Source of the DNA: Glutamicibacter soli
Lineage (GTDB): Bacteria; Actinomycetota; Actinomycetes; Actinomycetales; Micrococcaceae
NCBI RefSeq assembly: GCF_003309065.1
Contig: NZ_POAF01000001.1
Location: 558,001-622,000 of the forward strand
Direction of reading: 5' to 3'
Length of the DNA stretch: 64,000 nucleotides
In this document: positions 19,666-28,598 of the stretch, one piece after another
Position numbering within the stretch: the stretch's first letter is position 1
Layout: each line of letters starts with the position of its first letter
Made by a program: the position numbers and the translations under genes
The notes under the pieces: model-generated
Told to the model about the DNA's origin: nothing
Seen by the model: the letters and a program-made list of their open reading frames with translations, nothing else
Databases searched by the model: none

Positions 19666-22600
19666 TTACCTCCGGACGATGGAACGCAGCAGGCGAAGGG
19701 CCACGGACAGCGATGCCATGTCATCGCGTTCCAGGCTGTTCACTTCAGCGAACATTGCCTTCGCACGATCCAGATTAGCCGCGTTTGCCTCTTCCCACGC
19801 CGCAACACGCTCTGCCACGTCGGTGATCTGGCCCGAGGATTCCAGAACGTCGTTGGTCAGGTCGATGATCGTGCTGTACAGGTCGTCTCGCATGGCCGCG
19901 CGGGCCAGCGCCTGCCAGCGGTCGGAACGCGGCAGGTTGGTGATGCGGTTCAGCAGCGTGTCGACATTGAACAGGTTGTAGAGCATGAAGTAGGTCTGCG
20001 AGACCTTCTCCACGTCCTCCTGGGTGCGGTGCACCAGATCCGCCACGTCCAGCAGCGCGAAGGATTCGAACTGCGAGGCCCACATGCTGGCGCGGCGTTC
20101 GCCGATGCCGTTGGCCAACGCATCCGCATGCCACTGCTGGAAACGTTCCTGGTCGTCGCCGCGCAGCAGCTGCGGCAGCTCTTCGCGCAGCTGGGTCACG
20201 ATCGACTCGTAGCGCTCCACCGCCTGGCCGACCAGCAGTTCCTGGTCGACGCGGTTGATGAACCAGCGGGTGGCCCGGTCCAGCAGGCGGCGCATGTCGT
20301 GGTGCTGGCGTCCCCAGTAGTCCACGTCGGTGCCGGCAGGCTGGGAGTTGATCGCGTCGAATTGAGCGTCGAAGCGGTAGACCTCGCGCAGGGCGCAGAA
20401 GACCTTGGCGATGTGCACTTCGCTGGCGCTGGTTTCCTCCATCGCGCGGAACACATAGGTGATGCCGCCGATGTTCACCATGTCGTTGGCGATCACCGTG
20501 GCGATGATCTCCTTGCGCAGCGGATGGGACTGCAGCTGGTCTCCGAATCGCTCCACCAGGTGCTCCGGGAAGTACCGGCGCATGGTCTGCGCGAAGTATG
20601 GGTCATCGGCCAGGTCGGATTCGGACAAGGCGTGGGCCAGCTGGATCTTCGCGTAGGCGGCCAGCACCGACAGCTCCGGTGCGGTCATGACGCCGCCGGC
20701 GGCACGGCGCGCTTCCAGCTCCTCGGAGCTGGGCAGGAACTCCAGTTCCCGGTTCAGGTCCGCGTGCACCTCGAGCCACTGCATCAGACGCTCGTAGGCC
20801 GGAGCCCAGGTCTGCGCGGCATGCTTTTCGTTCAGCAGCAGCACGTTCTGGTTGAAGTTGGTCTGCAACACCAGGTCGCCCACGTTGTCGGTCATCGACA
20901 GCAGGAATTCCTTGCGCTCGGCTGGATCGATGTTGCCGGCCTTGATCTGGCGGTCAACGAAGATCTTGATGTTCACCTCGCGGTCGGAGGTGTCCACGCC
21001 GGCCGAGTTGTCAATGGCGTCGGTGTTCAGGATGACCCCGTTCAGCGCCGCCTCGATGCGGCCCAGCTGGGTCATGCCCAAGTTGCCGCCTTCGCCGACG
21101 ACCTTCACCCGCAGATCCGCACCGTCCACGCGGATCGAGTCGTTGGCGCGGTCGCCGACCTGGCCGTGGCTCTCCGCGGAGGACTTCACGTAGGTGCCGA
21201 TGCCGCCGTTGTACAGCAGGTCGACCGGGGCCGAAAGGATGGCCTTAAGCAGCTCGTTCGGCGACATGGCCGTGACCGAGGCGTCCAGACCCAGGACCTC
21301 GCGGACCTCCGGGCTGACCGGCACCGACTTCAAGCTGCGCGAGTAGACGCCGCCGCCGGCGGAGATCAGCTCGCGGTTGTAGTCCGCCCAGCTGGAACGC
21401 GGCAGGTGGTAGAGGCGCTCGCGCTCCTCGAAGGCTGCTTCCGGGTTCGGGGTCGGGTCCAGAAAGATGTCTCGGTGGTCGAATGCGGCGACCAGCTTGA
21501 TCGTCTTGGTGCGTCGCAGGCCGTTGCCGAACACGTCACCGGACATGTCGCCCACGCCCACCGCGGTGAACTCCTGGGTCTGGGTGTCGATGCCCAGCTC
21601 GAAGAAGTGGCGCTTGACCGATTCCCAGGCGCCGCGGGCGGTGATGCCCATGCCCTTGTGGTCGTAGCCTACCGAGCCGCCGGACGCGAAGGCGTCGCCC
21701 AGCCAGTGGCCCTTTTCCTCGGAGATCTCGTTCGCGGTGTCGGAGAAGCTCGCGGTTCCCTTGTCGGCGGCGACCACCAGGTAGGTATCGTCCCCGTCTC
21801 GGCGCACCACGTTCGGCGGGGCCACGACGTGCTCGCCGTTCTCGTCGGACACCAGGTTGTCGGTCAGCTCCAGCAGGGTGCGGATGAAAACGCGGTACGC
21901 GCCCTTGCCTTCCTCCATCCAGGCGCCGCGGTCAACGGCCGGGTTGGGCAGCTGCTTGGCGTAGAAGCCGCCCTTCGCGCCGGTCGGCACGATCACGGAG
22001 TTCTTCACCATCTGCGCCTTGACCAGCCCCAGCACCTCGGTGCGGAAATCCTCTCGGCGATCCGACCAGCGCAGGCCGCCGCGGGCGACGGCGCCGAAGC
22101 GGAAGTGGGTTCCTTCAACACGCGGCGAGTAGACCCACAGCTCGTGCTTCGGACGCGGGAACGGGGCGAAGTCGATTTCCTCCGGAGCCAGCTTGAAGGC
22201 CAGCGCCTGCTGGTTCTCGGCGTAGTAATTGGTGCGCTTGGTGGCCTCGATGACCTTGACGAAACGGCGCAGCAGGGTGTCGGCGTCCAGCGTCGGCACG
22301 GCCTCCAGGGCTTCGGTGATCTTCTCATGGGCGGAGGCGCGCAGCGCCTGCGACTGCTCGGCGCTCAGCTTCGGGTCGAAGGTGGCGTGGAACAGTTCCA
22401 CGATGCCGTGGGTGACTGCGGCGTTGCTGACCAAGGCGTTGGCGATGAAGCCGGTCGAGTTCGGCACGCCCAGCTGCAGCAGGTAGTGGGCGTAGCCGCG
22501 CAGCATCGCGACTTCCTGCCAGTCCAGGCCTTCGCGCAGCACCAGGGCGTTGAGGCTGTCGGATTCGGCGTCGTTGCGGACCACCGCGGCGTAGGCGGCG

Positions 22601-24501
22601 GCTAGCTTGTCCTGGATGGCGGAGAAGTCGACGGACTCGTCGACCTTCAGGCCCATGTCGTAGATGAAGCGCTGGCCGATGCCCTCCGGGTTCAGCTCGT
22701 ACGGGCGCTCGTCAACGACGTCCAGGCCGAGGTCCTGCAGCACCGGCAGGATGCGCGAAAGCAGCAGCGGGCGGTCGACGTAGATCTTCATGCGCTTGGT
22801 GACCAGCGCGTCTTCGTCATCGGTCTTCGGGTCGTAGAAGGAGACGACCGGGCCGGCGGCGGCCGCAGGCTCCTGCAGCTCGGCGAGCAGCTCGATGTCG
22901 TTCAGCGCGTCGTCGATTTCGAACTGGACCTTGTAGGAGGCGGGGAAGGCCTCGGCCCAGGTGTTGGACAGCTGGTTGGCCACGCCGGCTTCCAGGCTGT
23001 CGCGGGCGGCGTCGACGATGGCGTCGGACCAGGAGCGCACTGCCATGGCGATGCGGTTCTCCAGGGCCTTGCGGTCGACGACCGGGGCCAGGCCGTGGCG
23101 CTGCAGGCGCAGGCGGTAGAACAGGCGCACCAGCGCGCCGGAACCCAGCTGGGCCTCGTATTCCACGGAGTCGGCGTTGAAGGAGGTCTGCAGTTCATGC
23201 TCCACGCGGTGGCGGACCATGGTGGAGAAGCGGTCGCGCGGAATGTAGACCATGGCGGTGACGAAGCGGCCGTAGTCGTCGGTGCGGATGAATACCGAGG
23301 TGCGGCGGCGCTCCTGCAGGCGCAGGATGCCCAGGGCGGTGGAGGTCAGGTCTTCCACGGAGATTTGGAACATCTCATCGCGCGGGTAGGTCTCCAGGAT
23401 GGTGGTGATGTCCTTGCCCGAATGCGAGTTGCGGGCGAATCCGGTATTCTTCAGCACGGCCTTGACCTTTTCGCGCACGACCGGGACGGACTTCACGCTG
23501 GAGGTGTACATGCTGGAGGAGAACAGGCCGATAAAGCGGCGTTCGCCGTTGACCTCGCCGTTGGCGTCGAAGCTCTTGACGCCCACGTAGTCCAGGTAGA
23601 CGCCGCGGTGCACGGTCGAGCGGGCATTGGCCTTGGTGACGATCAGCGCGCGCTTGTCGCGGGCGGTGATGCGGCCTCGCTTGGTCAGGTGCTGCGGGCC
23701 CTGGTTTTCCAGTTCGCGCATCAGGCCCAGGCCGGTGCCGGGGCGGGCCACCAGGACGTCTTCGCCGTTCACGGTGTCCAGGTCGTATTCGCGGTAGCCC
23801 AGGAAGGTGAACTTGTCGTCAGCCATCCAGTTCAGCAGCTCCACGGCTTGCTCCAGCTCGGCGATCTGGCCGGCGTTGGTGGTCTGCGGCAGGCTCTCGG
23901 CGATGGCCTTGGCCTGGTCCAGCATGGCCGGCCAGTCCTTCACGGCGACGCGCACGTCACCCAGGACGTGGTAGAGGTCGGTGATGATGGCTTCGGCCTG
24001 CTCGTCGCTCAGCTCGCGGGCAAGCTCCACCGAGATCCACGATTCGATCTTGGTCAGCGAGTCGGAGGAGACCAATGTGCTCAAATCCGACAGCGCAGCG
24101 GTGTCGCCGCTGGCCATGTGCTGGGTGCCGGTGTGGCGTAGGTTCTGGATCTGGCCGTTGGCGCGGTCGCGGGAAACCACGAAGGTCGGGTGGACCACAA
24201 GCTGGATGGGTGCTTCTCGTTTGACGAGCGCCGCGGTGACCGAGTCCACCAGGAACGGCATGTCGTCGGTGACGATGTTGACCACCGAGATGCCCGCATT
24301 GCGGGTGATGGCGACGTTGGCGTGATCAGCTTCGCGCTGATAGCCGATTTCCAGATGGGCGGCAACACGCGATTCGAGTTCGTTGGGCCTGTAGGCCGCA
24401 ACATCCTCTTTCGCGATCTGGCCGTAGTACTCGCTCACCAGGGTTGGGGTGAGAGTCTCCTCCATGAATGATTCAGTCATGCTGGAATCCGACGAGTTCA
24501 A
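19666..24501 (-). CDS. gdh: Large NAD-specific glutamate dehydrogenase (180-kDa class)
   Basis: Oxidative deamination of glutamate to 2-oxoglutarate with NAD. At 1,611 residues it has the size of the GdhB/L-GDH class known from Streptomyces and mycobacteria. The N-terminal half carries ACT-like regulatory segments; the catalytic core has GGLRWSDRREDFRTEVLGLVKAQMVKNSVIVPTGAKGGF and GVGDMSGDVFGNG. The chosen start is TTG at 24501 because GGAGG lies 7 nt upstream; an ATG at 24480 is an alternative. It is the first gene of a probable two-gene unit with the PdtaS-like kinase. Confidence 0.95.
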   Translation of the reverse strand: MNSSDSSMTESFMEETLTPTLVSEYYGQIAKEDVAAYRPNELESRVAAHLEIGYQREADHANVAITRNAGISVVNIVTDDMPFLVDSVTAALVKREAPIQLVVHPTFVVSRDRANGQIQNLRHTGTQHMASGDTAALSDLSTLVSSDSLTKIESWISVELARELSDEQAEAIITDLYHVLGDVRVAVKDWPAMLDQAKAIAESLPQTTNAGQIAELEQAVELLNWMADDKFTFLGYREYDLDTVNGEDVLVARPGTGLGLMRELENQGPQHLTKRGRITARDKRALIVTKANARSTVHRGVYLDYVGVKSFDANGEVNGERRFIGLFSSSMYTSSVKSVPVVREKVKAVLKNTGFARNSHSGKDITTILETYPRDEMFQISVEDLTSTALGILRLQERRRTSVFIRTDDYGRFVTAMVYIPRDRFSTMVRHRVEHELQTSFNADSVEYEAQLGSGALVRLFYRLRLQRHGLAPVVDRKALENRIAMAVRSWSDAIVDAARDSLEAGVANQLSNTWAEAFPASYKVQFEIDDALNDIELLAELQEPAAAAGPVVSFYDPKTDDEDALVTKRMKIYVDRPLLLSRILPVLQDLGLDVVDERPYELNPEGIGQRFIYDMGLKVDESVDFSAIQDKLAAAYAAVVRNDAESDSLNALVLREGLDWQEVAMLRGYAHYLLQLGVPNSTGFIANALVSNAAVTHGIVELFHATFDPKLSAEQSQALRASAHEKITEALEAVPTLDADTLLRRFVKVIEATKRTNYYAENQQALAFKLAPEEIDFAPFPRPKHELWVYSPRVEGTHFRFGAVARGGLRWSDRREDFRTEVLGLVKAQMVKNSVIVPTGAKGGFYAKQLPNPAVDRGAWMEEGKGAYRVFIRTLLELTDNLVSDENGEHVVAPPNVVRRDGDDTYLVVAADKGTASFSDTANEISEEKGHWLGDAFASGGSVGYDHKGMGITARGAWESVKRHFFELGIDTQTQEFTAVGVGDMSGDVFGNGLRRTKTIKLVAAFDHRDIFLDPTPNPEAAFEERERLYHLPRSSWADYNRELISAGGGVYSRSLKSVPVSPEVREVLGLDASVTAMSPNELLKAILSAPVDLLYNGGIGTYVKSSAESHGQVGDRANDSIRVDGADLRVKVVGEGGNLGMTQLGRIEAALNGVILNTDAIDNSAGVDTSDREVNIKIFVDRQIKAGNIDPAERKEFLLSMTDNVGDLVLQTNFNQNVLLLNEKHAAQTWAPAYERLMQWLEVHADLNRELEFLPSSEELEARRAAGGVMTAPELSVLAAYAKIQLAHALSESDLADDPYFAQTMRRYFPEHLVERFGDQLQSHPLRKEIIATVIANDMVNIGGITYVFRAMEETSASEVHIAKVFCALREVYRFDAQFDAINSQPAGTDVDYWGRQHHDMRRLLDRATRWFINRVDQELLVGQAVERYESIVTQLREELPQLLRGDDQERFQQWHADALANGIGERRASMWASQFESFALLDVADLVHRTQEDVEKVSQTYFMLYNLFNVDTLLNRITNLPRSDRWQALARAAMRDDLYSTIIDLTNDVLESSGQITDVAERVAAWEEANAANLDRAKAMFAEVNSLERDDMASLSVALRLLRSIVRR

Positions 24502-24588
24502 GTGAACGCCTCCAAGAACGGTTCGATTGGTCCGCGCCTTTGCGGACCCGTAGTTTTACCCACATTACATGTTTCCAGCGCTTCGGGC

Positions 24589-25836
24589 TCACAGGTTCTT
24601 TGCCAATCGACGAGTCTTCCCCTTAGCCGGGGAATCCGAAGATTTAATGCCAGCCAACGACCGGATTTCTGAACGTAATGAACTTTTGGGAGCTATTTCC
24701 ACTAATGGGCTTCCAGCCAAGATTGCAGCATGGCAAATTGGGTTGTCATTGGGCAGAAATCCAACGACGGGGTGCGTTGGTCCAAAACGCTCCCAGGCCT
24801 CCAGAATACGGCGCTTGGGTCCGTGTCCGGAATTACCCGAGGATACTTTGTTGAAGATGATTTTCACCTCGATTCCCGGGACTTTTTCCTCGAGTTCGTC
24901 AATGGCCCGCAATGCCCGGGGAATGCCCAGGCTGTCGGCGGCGACCACCATAAAAACTTCATCGGCGCACTGCAGCATTTCCACGGTGACCGCGTTGCGC
25001 TGGGGCGCCTGGGTGTCGAAGCTGAGTTGCTCGTCCAGCTCGATGTAGGGCGCCACGTCGAGCACCACCAGATCATGGTGGGCGCGAAGGGTCAGCGCGG
25101 CCCTGCGCAGGGCCGCGGCACGGACCTCGGGCCAGCGGCTGGCCCGAGGGATGCCGGTGGCGACCATCAGCGTGGATTCTGCGACCTCGACGGCCAGGCA
25201 GGCGGAGCGGAGGCGGGCCGGGTCGCGGGAGCCTGAGTCGACCACACGGCACATCTGGGCGATCGAGGCCGATTCGTCCATCAGGCCGAGCTGGATTGCC
25301 AGGGAGGCGGCATAGGTGTCGGCGTCCAGGAGCACCACAGAGAGCCCGGCCACCGCGGCTTCGACCGCGTAGTTCAGCGCGACGGTGCTGCGCCCCGGGG
25401 AGCCCGGGGAGCCCCAGAAGCAGACGATGCTGCCCTCGCGTCCCGCTCCGCTGCCCTGAGCTGTCGTGGATCCGGGTTCCCGCTCCGTTGCCTCCTGGCC
25501 AAGGCCGACCAGTGCCTGGGTGATGAGCGCTTCAAGCTCGACCATGCCGACGGTGTCCTGGATTTCCACAAGTCCCGGGACGGCGGCGGTGCGCTCGGGT
25601 TTCGGATCCAGCAGCGCAACCATGGTGCGCTGTACGGTCAGCTGGTCGACTTGCTCCATCGGCGGCATGAGAGCCCGCTCGGAAACCAGCAAGACATCGA
25701 CCGCACCGGCGGTGCAGGCAGCGATGGCCTCCGCCGCGTCGTCGCAGACCCTGACCACGATCAGCTCTCCGCGATACCCCTCGATCTGGCGCACCAGATG
25801 CTCGTCGCGCCCGAGCACCACTACCGAAATGCTCAT
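24589..25836 (-). CDS. MinD/CpaE-like P-loop ATPase with Arg-substituted Walker A
   Basis: The N-terminal 120 residues look receiver-like (VVVLGRDEHLVRQIEG...VDVLLVSERAL), as in CpaE pilus-localisation ATPases. A ParA/MinD-type ATPase domain follows. The P-loop reads GSPGSPGRST where the family usually has GxKGGxGKT/S, so both the signature and the general lysine are replaced; DADTY (switch I) and LDVAPY (Walker B) are present. The C-terminus is basic. It overlaps the SAF-domain gene by 4 bp (ATGA). Tad/Flp pilus motor, prepilin and secretin genes are not seen nearby, so a pilus role is unproven. Confidence 0.75.
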   Translation of the reverse strand: MSISVVVLGRDEHLVRQIEGYRGELIVVRVCDDAAEAIAACTAGAVDVLLVSERALMPPMEQVDQLTVQRTMVALLDPKPERTAAVPGLVEIQDTVGMVELEALITQALVGLGQEATEREPGSTTAQGSGAGREGSIVCFWGSPGSPGRSTVALNYAVEAAVAGLSVVLLDADTYAASLAIQLGLMDESASIAQMCRVVDSGSRDPARLRSACLAVEVAESTLMVATGIPRASRWPEVRAAALRRAALTLRAHHDLVVLDVAPYIELDEQLSFDTQAPQRNAVTVEMLQCADEVFMVVAADSLGIPRALRAIDELEEKVPGIEVKIIFNKVSSGNSGHGPKRRILEAWERFGPTHPVVGFLPNDNPICHAAILAGSPLVEIAPKSSLRSEIRSLAGIKSSDSPAKGKTRRLAKNL

Positions 25837-26498
25837 TGCTGCCCGCCTGCAGGGTTGTAGATCACGGTGATCCGCGCATCGTTGGCCAGAGCCTGCAGGA
25901 AAGCCTCCAGCTTGTCGGATTCAACCAGCAGCTCCAGGTTCGTTCCGTTGTTACCGACCAGCCCGCCGGCGTGGGCGACGCGGGCCGAGACCTCGACCAT
26001 TACCGCCAGCTGTTCGGGCACGCCGTAGCTGGTGCCGCCTGCTTCGCGCCGGGCGACCCAGACATCCACGAAGCTTCCAGGCGTAATCGCATCGCTCAGG
26101 TCTGCCGGCAGCTCCAGGTTCACTGGGCGGCGCGAACCGAGCTCGCTGCTGGTGATCGATGACAGCGGGATGAGCTCGCCGGCGCCGATGAAGGTGTTGG
26201 CCCGCGCATTGCCCAGATCCAGGGTGTCTTCTTCCAGGTACTTGGCCAGCGAATCGCCGAGCTGGACTTCCTGCGGCTTGAGGTTGCGGCTGGTGAGCTG
26301 CTCGCCCAGGGTGATATTCGCACCGGCCACGTACACGGTGGTCGTTTCGTTCATGCCGCGCACCAGGTAGACCGTGCCGATGACCGATGCGGTCACCAGC
26401 ACCGCGCCGAGAGCCAACCGGGGATCCTTCCAGCTGGGCCGCTTGATCCTCGCCGCGGCGGCAGGATGGGACTCGTTCGCACGTCGTTCTGCTGGCAC
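25833..26498 (-). CDS. SAF-domain membrane protein (CpaB/FlgA-like)
   Basis: A cytoplasmic basic N-terminus, one membrane span (about residues 30-50), then an extracytoplasmic SAF domain (VYVAGANITLGEQLTSRNLKPQEVQLG and GAGELIPLSSI) and a C-terminal domain with SFVDVWV. This resembles the CpaB/RcpC family of Flp pilus assembly. The GTG at 26498 is chosen because GGAGGTG lies 6 nt upstream; longer starts would place that site inside the gene. It is translationally coupled to the ATPase, so the two probably act together at the membrane. Confidence 0.78.
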   Translation of the reverse strand: MPAERRANESHPAAAARIKRPSWKDPRLALGAVLVTASVIGTVYLVRGMNETTTVYVAGANITLGEQLTSRNLKPQEVQLGDSLAKYLEEDTLDLGNARANTFIGAGELIPLSSITSSELGSRRPVNLELPADLSDAITPGSFVDVWVARREAGGTSYGVPEQLAVMVEVSARVAHAGGLVGNNGTNLELLVESDKLEAFLQALANDARITVIYNPAGGQQ

Positions 26499-26585
26499 GG
26501 CACGCACCTCCAACACATGGATATATGTGAGCCGAGCCTACGACAAGTTGGTGGAGCGCGAAAGGCCGAAGTTGAAAACTGTGGA

Positions 26586-27146
26586 TTAGTAACCCCGGGG
26601 AATCGAGATCCACCCGATGGCGGCAAGAGGCACGATCGAATGTTCAGTAATGCTGGATTCCCGGGGGAACTCGTCTCGCGGATGGGCGGCGATCACCAAG
26701 AAGTCCTGGCCGATTTGGGTGGGTGTGCCTTCGGCCAGCAGCTCGCCATGCCCGTCGTGGATCCGCATCCGACTCCGGTCTCGCAGCAGCCCGCGCAATA
26801 GTGCCGGCAGCTTGACGGGTGAGGGCTCGGGTCTTGGCAGGGCCGTGGGCCTTGACGAGTAAGGCACGGTGATCCGCCGGATGGCTCGCAGGGTGACGAG
26901 CAGGTTGGAGGCCTCGGCGTCCACGCAGAGGTAGTCCTCCCCCATCGGCCCTACCGTACCCACTGCTTCGACAGAGCCTGGCAGCTGCAGCTGCACGGTG
27001 CGACCGGTCAACGCCCTGAGTTTTCCCGCCAGGTTTTCGGTAGCGCGTTCAATGCGGATGTTTTCGGCGACCTCGTCGCGGAATTGCGCCTCAAGCTGCG
27101 CTTGAAGCTGTGATTCGAGGTCCTCGAAAAGTGAATCCCAACGCAT
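26586..27146 (-). CDS. Conserved hypothetical protein, possibly Sm-fold-like
   Basis: A 186-residue soluble protein. The first 40 residues form an acidic amphipathic helix (MRWDSLFEDLESQLQAQLEAQF). Two similar beta-rich halves follow: RTVQLQLPGSVEAVGTVGPMGEDYLCVDA and SRMRIHDGHGELLAEGTPTQIGQDFLVIA, each followed by an IP[YL]-type end, so it may be an internal duplication. No known family is recognised. The ATG at 27146 begins the conserved-looking part. It lies upstream of the SAF and ATPase genes in the same direction, 87 bp away. Confidence 0.65.
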   Translation of the reverse strand: MRWDSLFEDLESQLQAQLEAQFRDEVAENIRIERATENLAGKLRALTGRTVQLQLPGSVEAVGTVGPMGEDYLCVDAEASNLLVTLRAIRRITVPYSSRPTALPRPEPSPVKLPALLRGLLRDRSRMRIHDGHGELLAEGTPTQIGQDFLVIAAHPRDEFPRESSITEHSIVPLAAIGWISIPRGY

Positions 27147-27237
27147 GTGCCCACTGTACGAGCGAAAACTTGTTGGCGAAACCCTCTTCACAAAATAGAT
27201 CCAAGCTGTCATCATGTGAGTCAAACTTCATCAAATC

Positions 27238-28008
27238 GTGTCAAATGAGATGAAAAGAGTTCTAACTATGGATGGCTTGCGACGAATGATTCTCCTGACG
27301 CTGCTGGCGTTGGGGAGCGGCATCATCCTGGCAGGACTTGCGTTCTGGATCTGGCAAGAACGCCCGGTCTTCGATTCCGCGGACCCGGGTCCAGGCACCG
27401 TCGCCCTCCCCGCGCTCTACGCCGCGGCGCTTTTCCTAGGGCTCTACACCCTGCGCACCGTCACGGCCCGCGCCATCACCTGGGCCGCGGCCCGGCAGCA
27501 TCAACGCACCCTGCGGCTGTTGCAACGGGTGGCCCCTCGGCTGGCGCGCAGCGTGCTGGGCACGGCCTTGGGCGCGTCGCTGACGTTGTCCTCCACGGCT
27601 GTTGCCGCCGCTTGGGCAGCTCCGGATCCCGCCCAACACGCCCTCGCGGCCTCGCAGTCCGCGGCGTCGTCAGGCGCGCGCACCAGCATGACCTCCGAGC
27701 CAGGCACCCCCGTTGACCGACTGCCCTCGCCGCGCTGGTCCGCCGAACCCGTCAATGTGCCCATGGCCCGGATCGTCGGCGGGCAGAAGCAATCCTCTGA
27801 GCCGCCCCGGGACGCGCGGCAGGAGGTGGTGGTCGCCGAGGGGCAGACGCTGTGGAGCATCGCCGGGCACATGCTCGGTCGGCAGGCGACCATCGCGGAA
27901 ATCTCCGCCTTGTGGCCCCGCATCTACGAGCTGAACCGCACGGTCATCGGCGCGGACCCGGACCTGCTCCAGGTCGGAGCGGTTCTCGTGCTTCCACCCC
28001 TGCAGTGA
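27238..28008 (+). CDS. Membrane-anchored LysM protein
   Basis: Two N-terminal hydrophobic segments (about residues 17-42 and 55-75), a basic stretch, a third hydrophobic segment (about 105-127), a Pro/Ser/Ala-rich linker, then a single C-terminal LysM-like domain (VVVAEGQTLWSIAGHMLGRQATIAEISALWPRIYELN) ending VLVLPPLQ. Such proteins recur next to the ATPase/SAF genes in Micrococcales; the role is unknown. It is divergent from the hypothetical gene at 26586-27146 and followed 56 bp later by the Rv3235-family gene. Confidence 0.7.
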   Translation: MSNEMKRVLTMDGLRRMILLTLLALGSGIILAGLAFWIWQERPVFDSADPGPGTVALPALYAAALFLGLYTLRTVTARAITWAAARQHQRTLRLLQRVAPRLARSVLGTALGASLTLSSTAVAAAWAAPDPAQHALAASQSAASSGARTSMTSEPGTPVDRLPSPRWSAEPVNVPMARIVGGQKQSSEPPRDARQEVVVAEGQTLWSIAGHMLGRQATIAEISALWPRIYELNRTVIGADPDLLQVGAVLVLPPLQ

Positions 28009-28064
28009 ACCGGGCGGCGCATCCTGCCGCCGCACGTCATCCAGCACACAACGAGGAGTCCCCC

Positions 28065-28598
28065 ATGAGCATCGATACTGGCTTCCAGGACCTGGCGTAC
28101 ACGGTCAGGGAAAGCGAAGCACGCAGAGAAGTCCTGAACCAGCACAAGAGTTCCCGCGGCCGCTGCCAGCTGCCGTTGGCGTCAGCCGAAGGCAGAACCC
28201 CTTCAGCCATCGCGGTGCCGATGGACCACATTTTCCACCGCGGTCCCGGCTTTCCTCGCGAACGAATCGACGTGGTCAGGCTCTCGCATGCGGTGTCCCG
28301 AGCGGTCTTCGAGATCATTGCCGGCTATCGCACGGTCTCTCAACTGAACTTCGTGATGAACCCGGACTGCATCCGCAAGCTCCGGGACCAGGCGCTCATC
28401 GAGACCGACGGCTACAAGACCGCCCCTGAACCGGGCACCAGCCATGGGCAGGTGCAGTCCATGCGGCTGCGCAGCACCCTGGGCGGCGGATGGGAATGTA
28501 CGGTGATCCTGGGCTTTAAATACCGCGTCCGCGCCGTGGCTCTTCGTGTAGAGCCATGGCACGGACGGTGGCAGGTCACAAGCGTGGAAATGCTTTAG
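28065..28598 (+). CDS. Rv3235-family protein (DUF6459)
   Basis: A 177-residue cytoplasmic protein of unknown function. The C-terminal half shows the family pattern: [30 protein letters not shown], then beta strands ending [23 protein letters not shown]. Rv3235 of M. tuberculosis is likewise close to secA. The ATG has a strong GAGGAG site 7 nt upstream. Its stop overlaps the convergent secA stop by 4 bp. Confidence 0.8.
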   Translation: MSIDTGFQDLAYTVRESEARREVLNQHKSSRGRCQLPLASAEGRTPSAIAVPMDHIFHRGPGFPRERIDVVRLSHAVSRAVFEIIAGYRTVSQLNFVMNPDCIRKLRDQALIETDGYKTAPEPGTSHGQVQSMRLRSTLGGGWECTVILGFKYRVRAVALRVEPWHGRWQVTSVEML

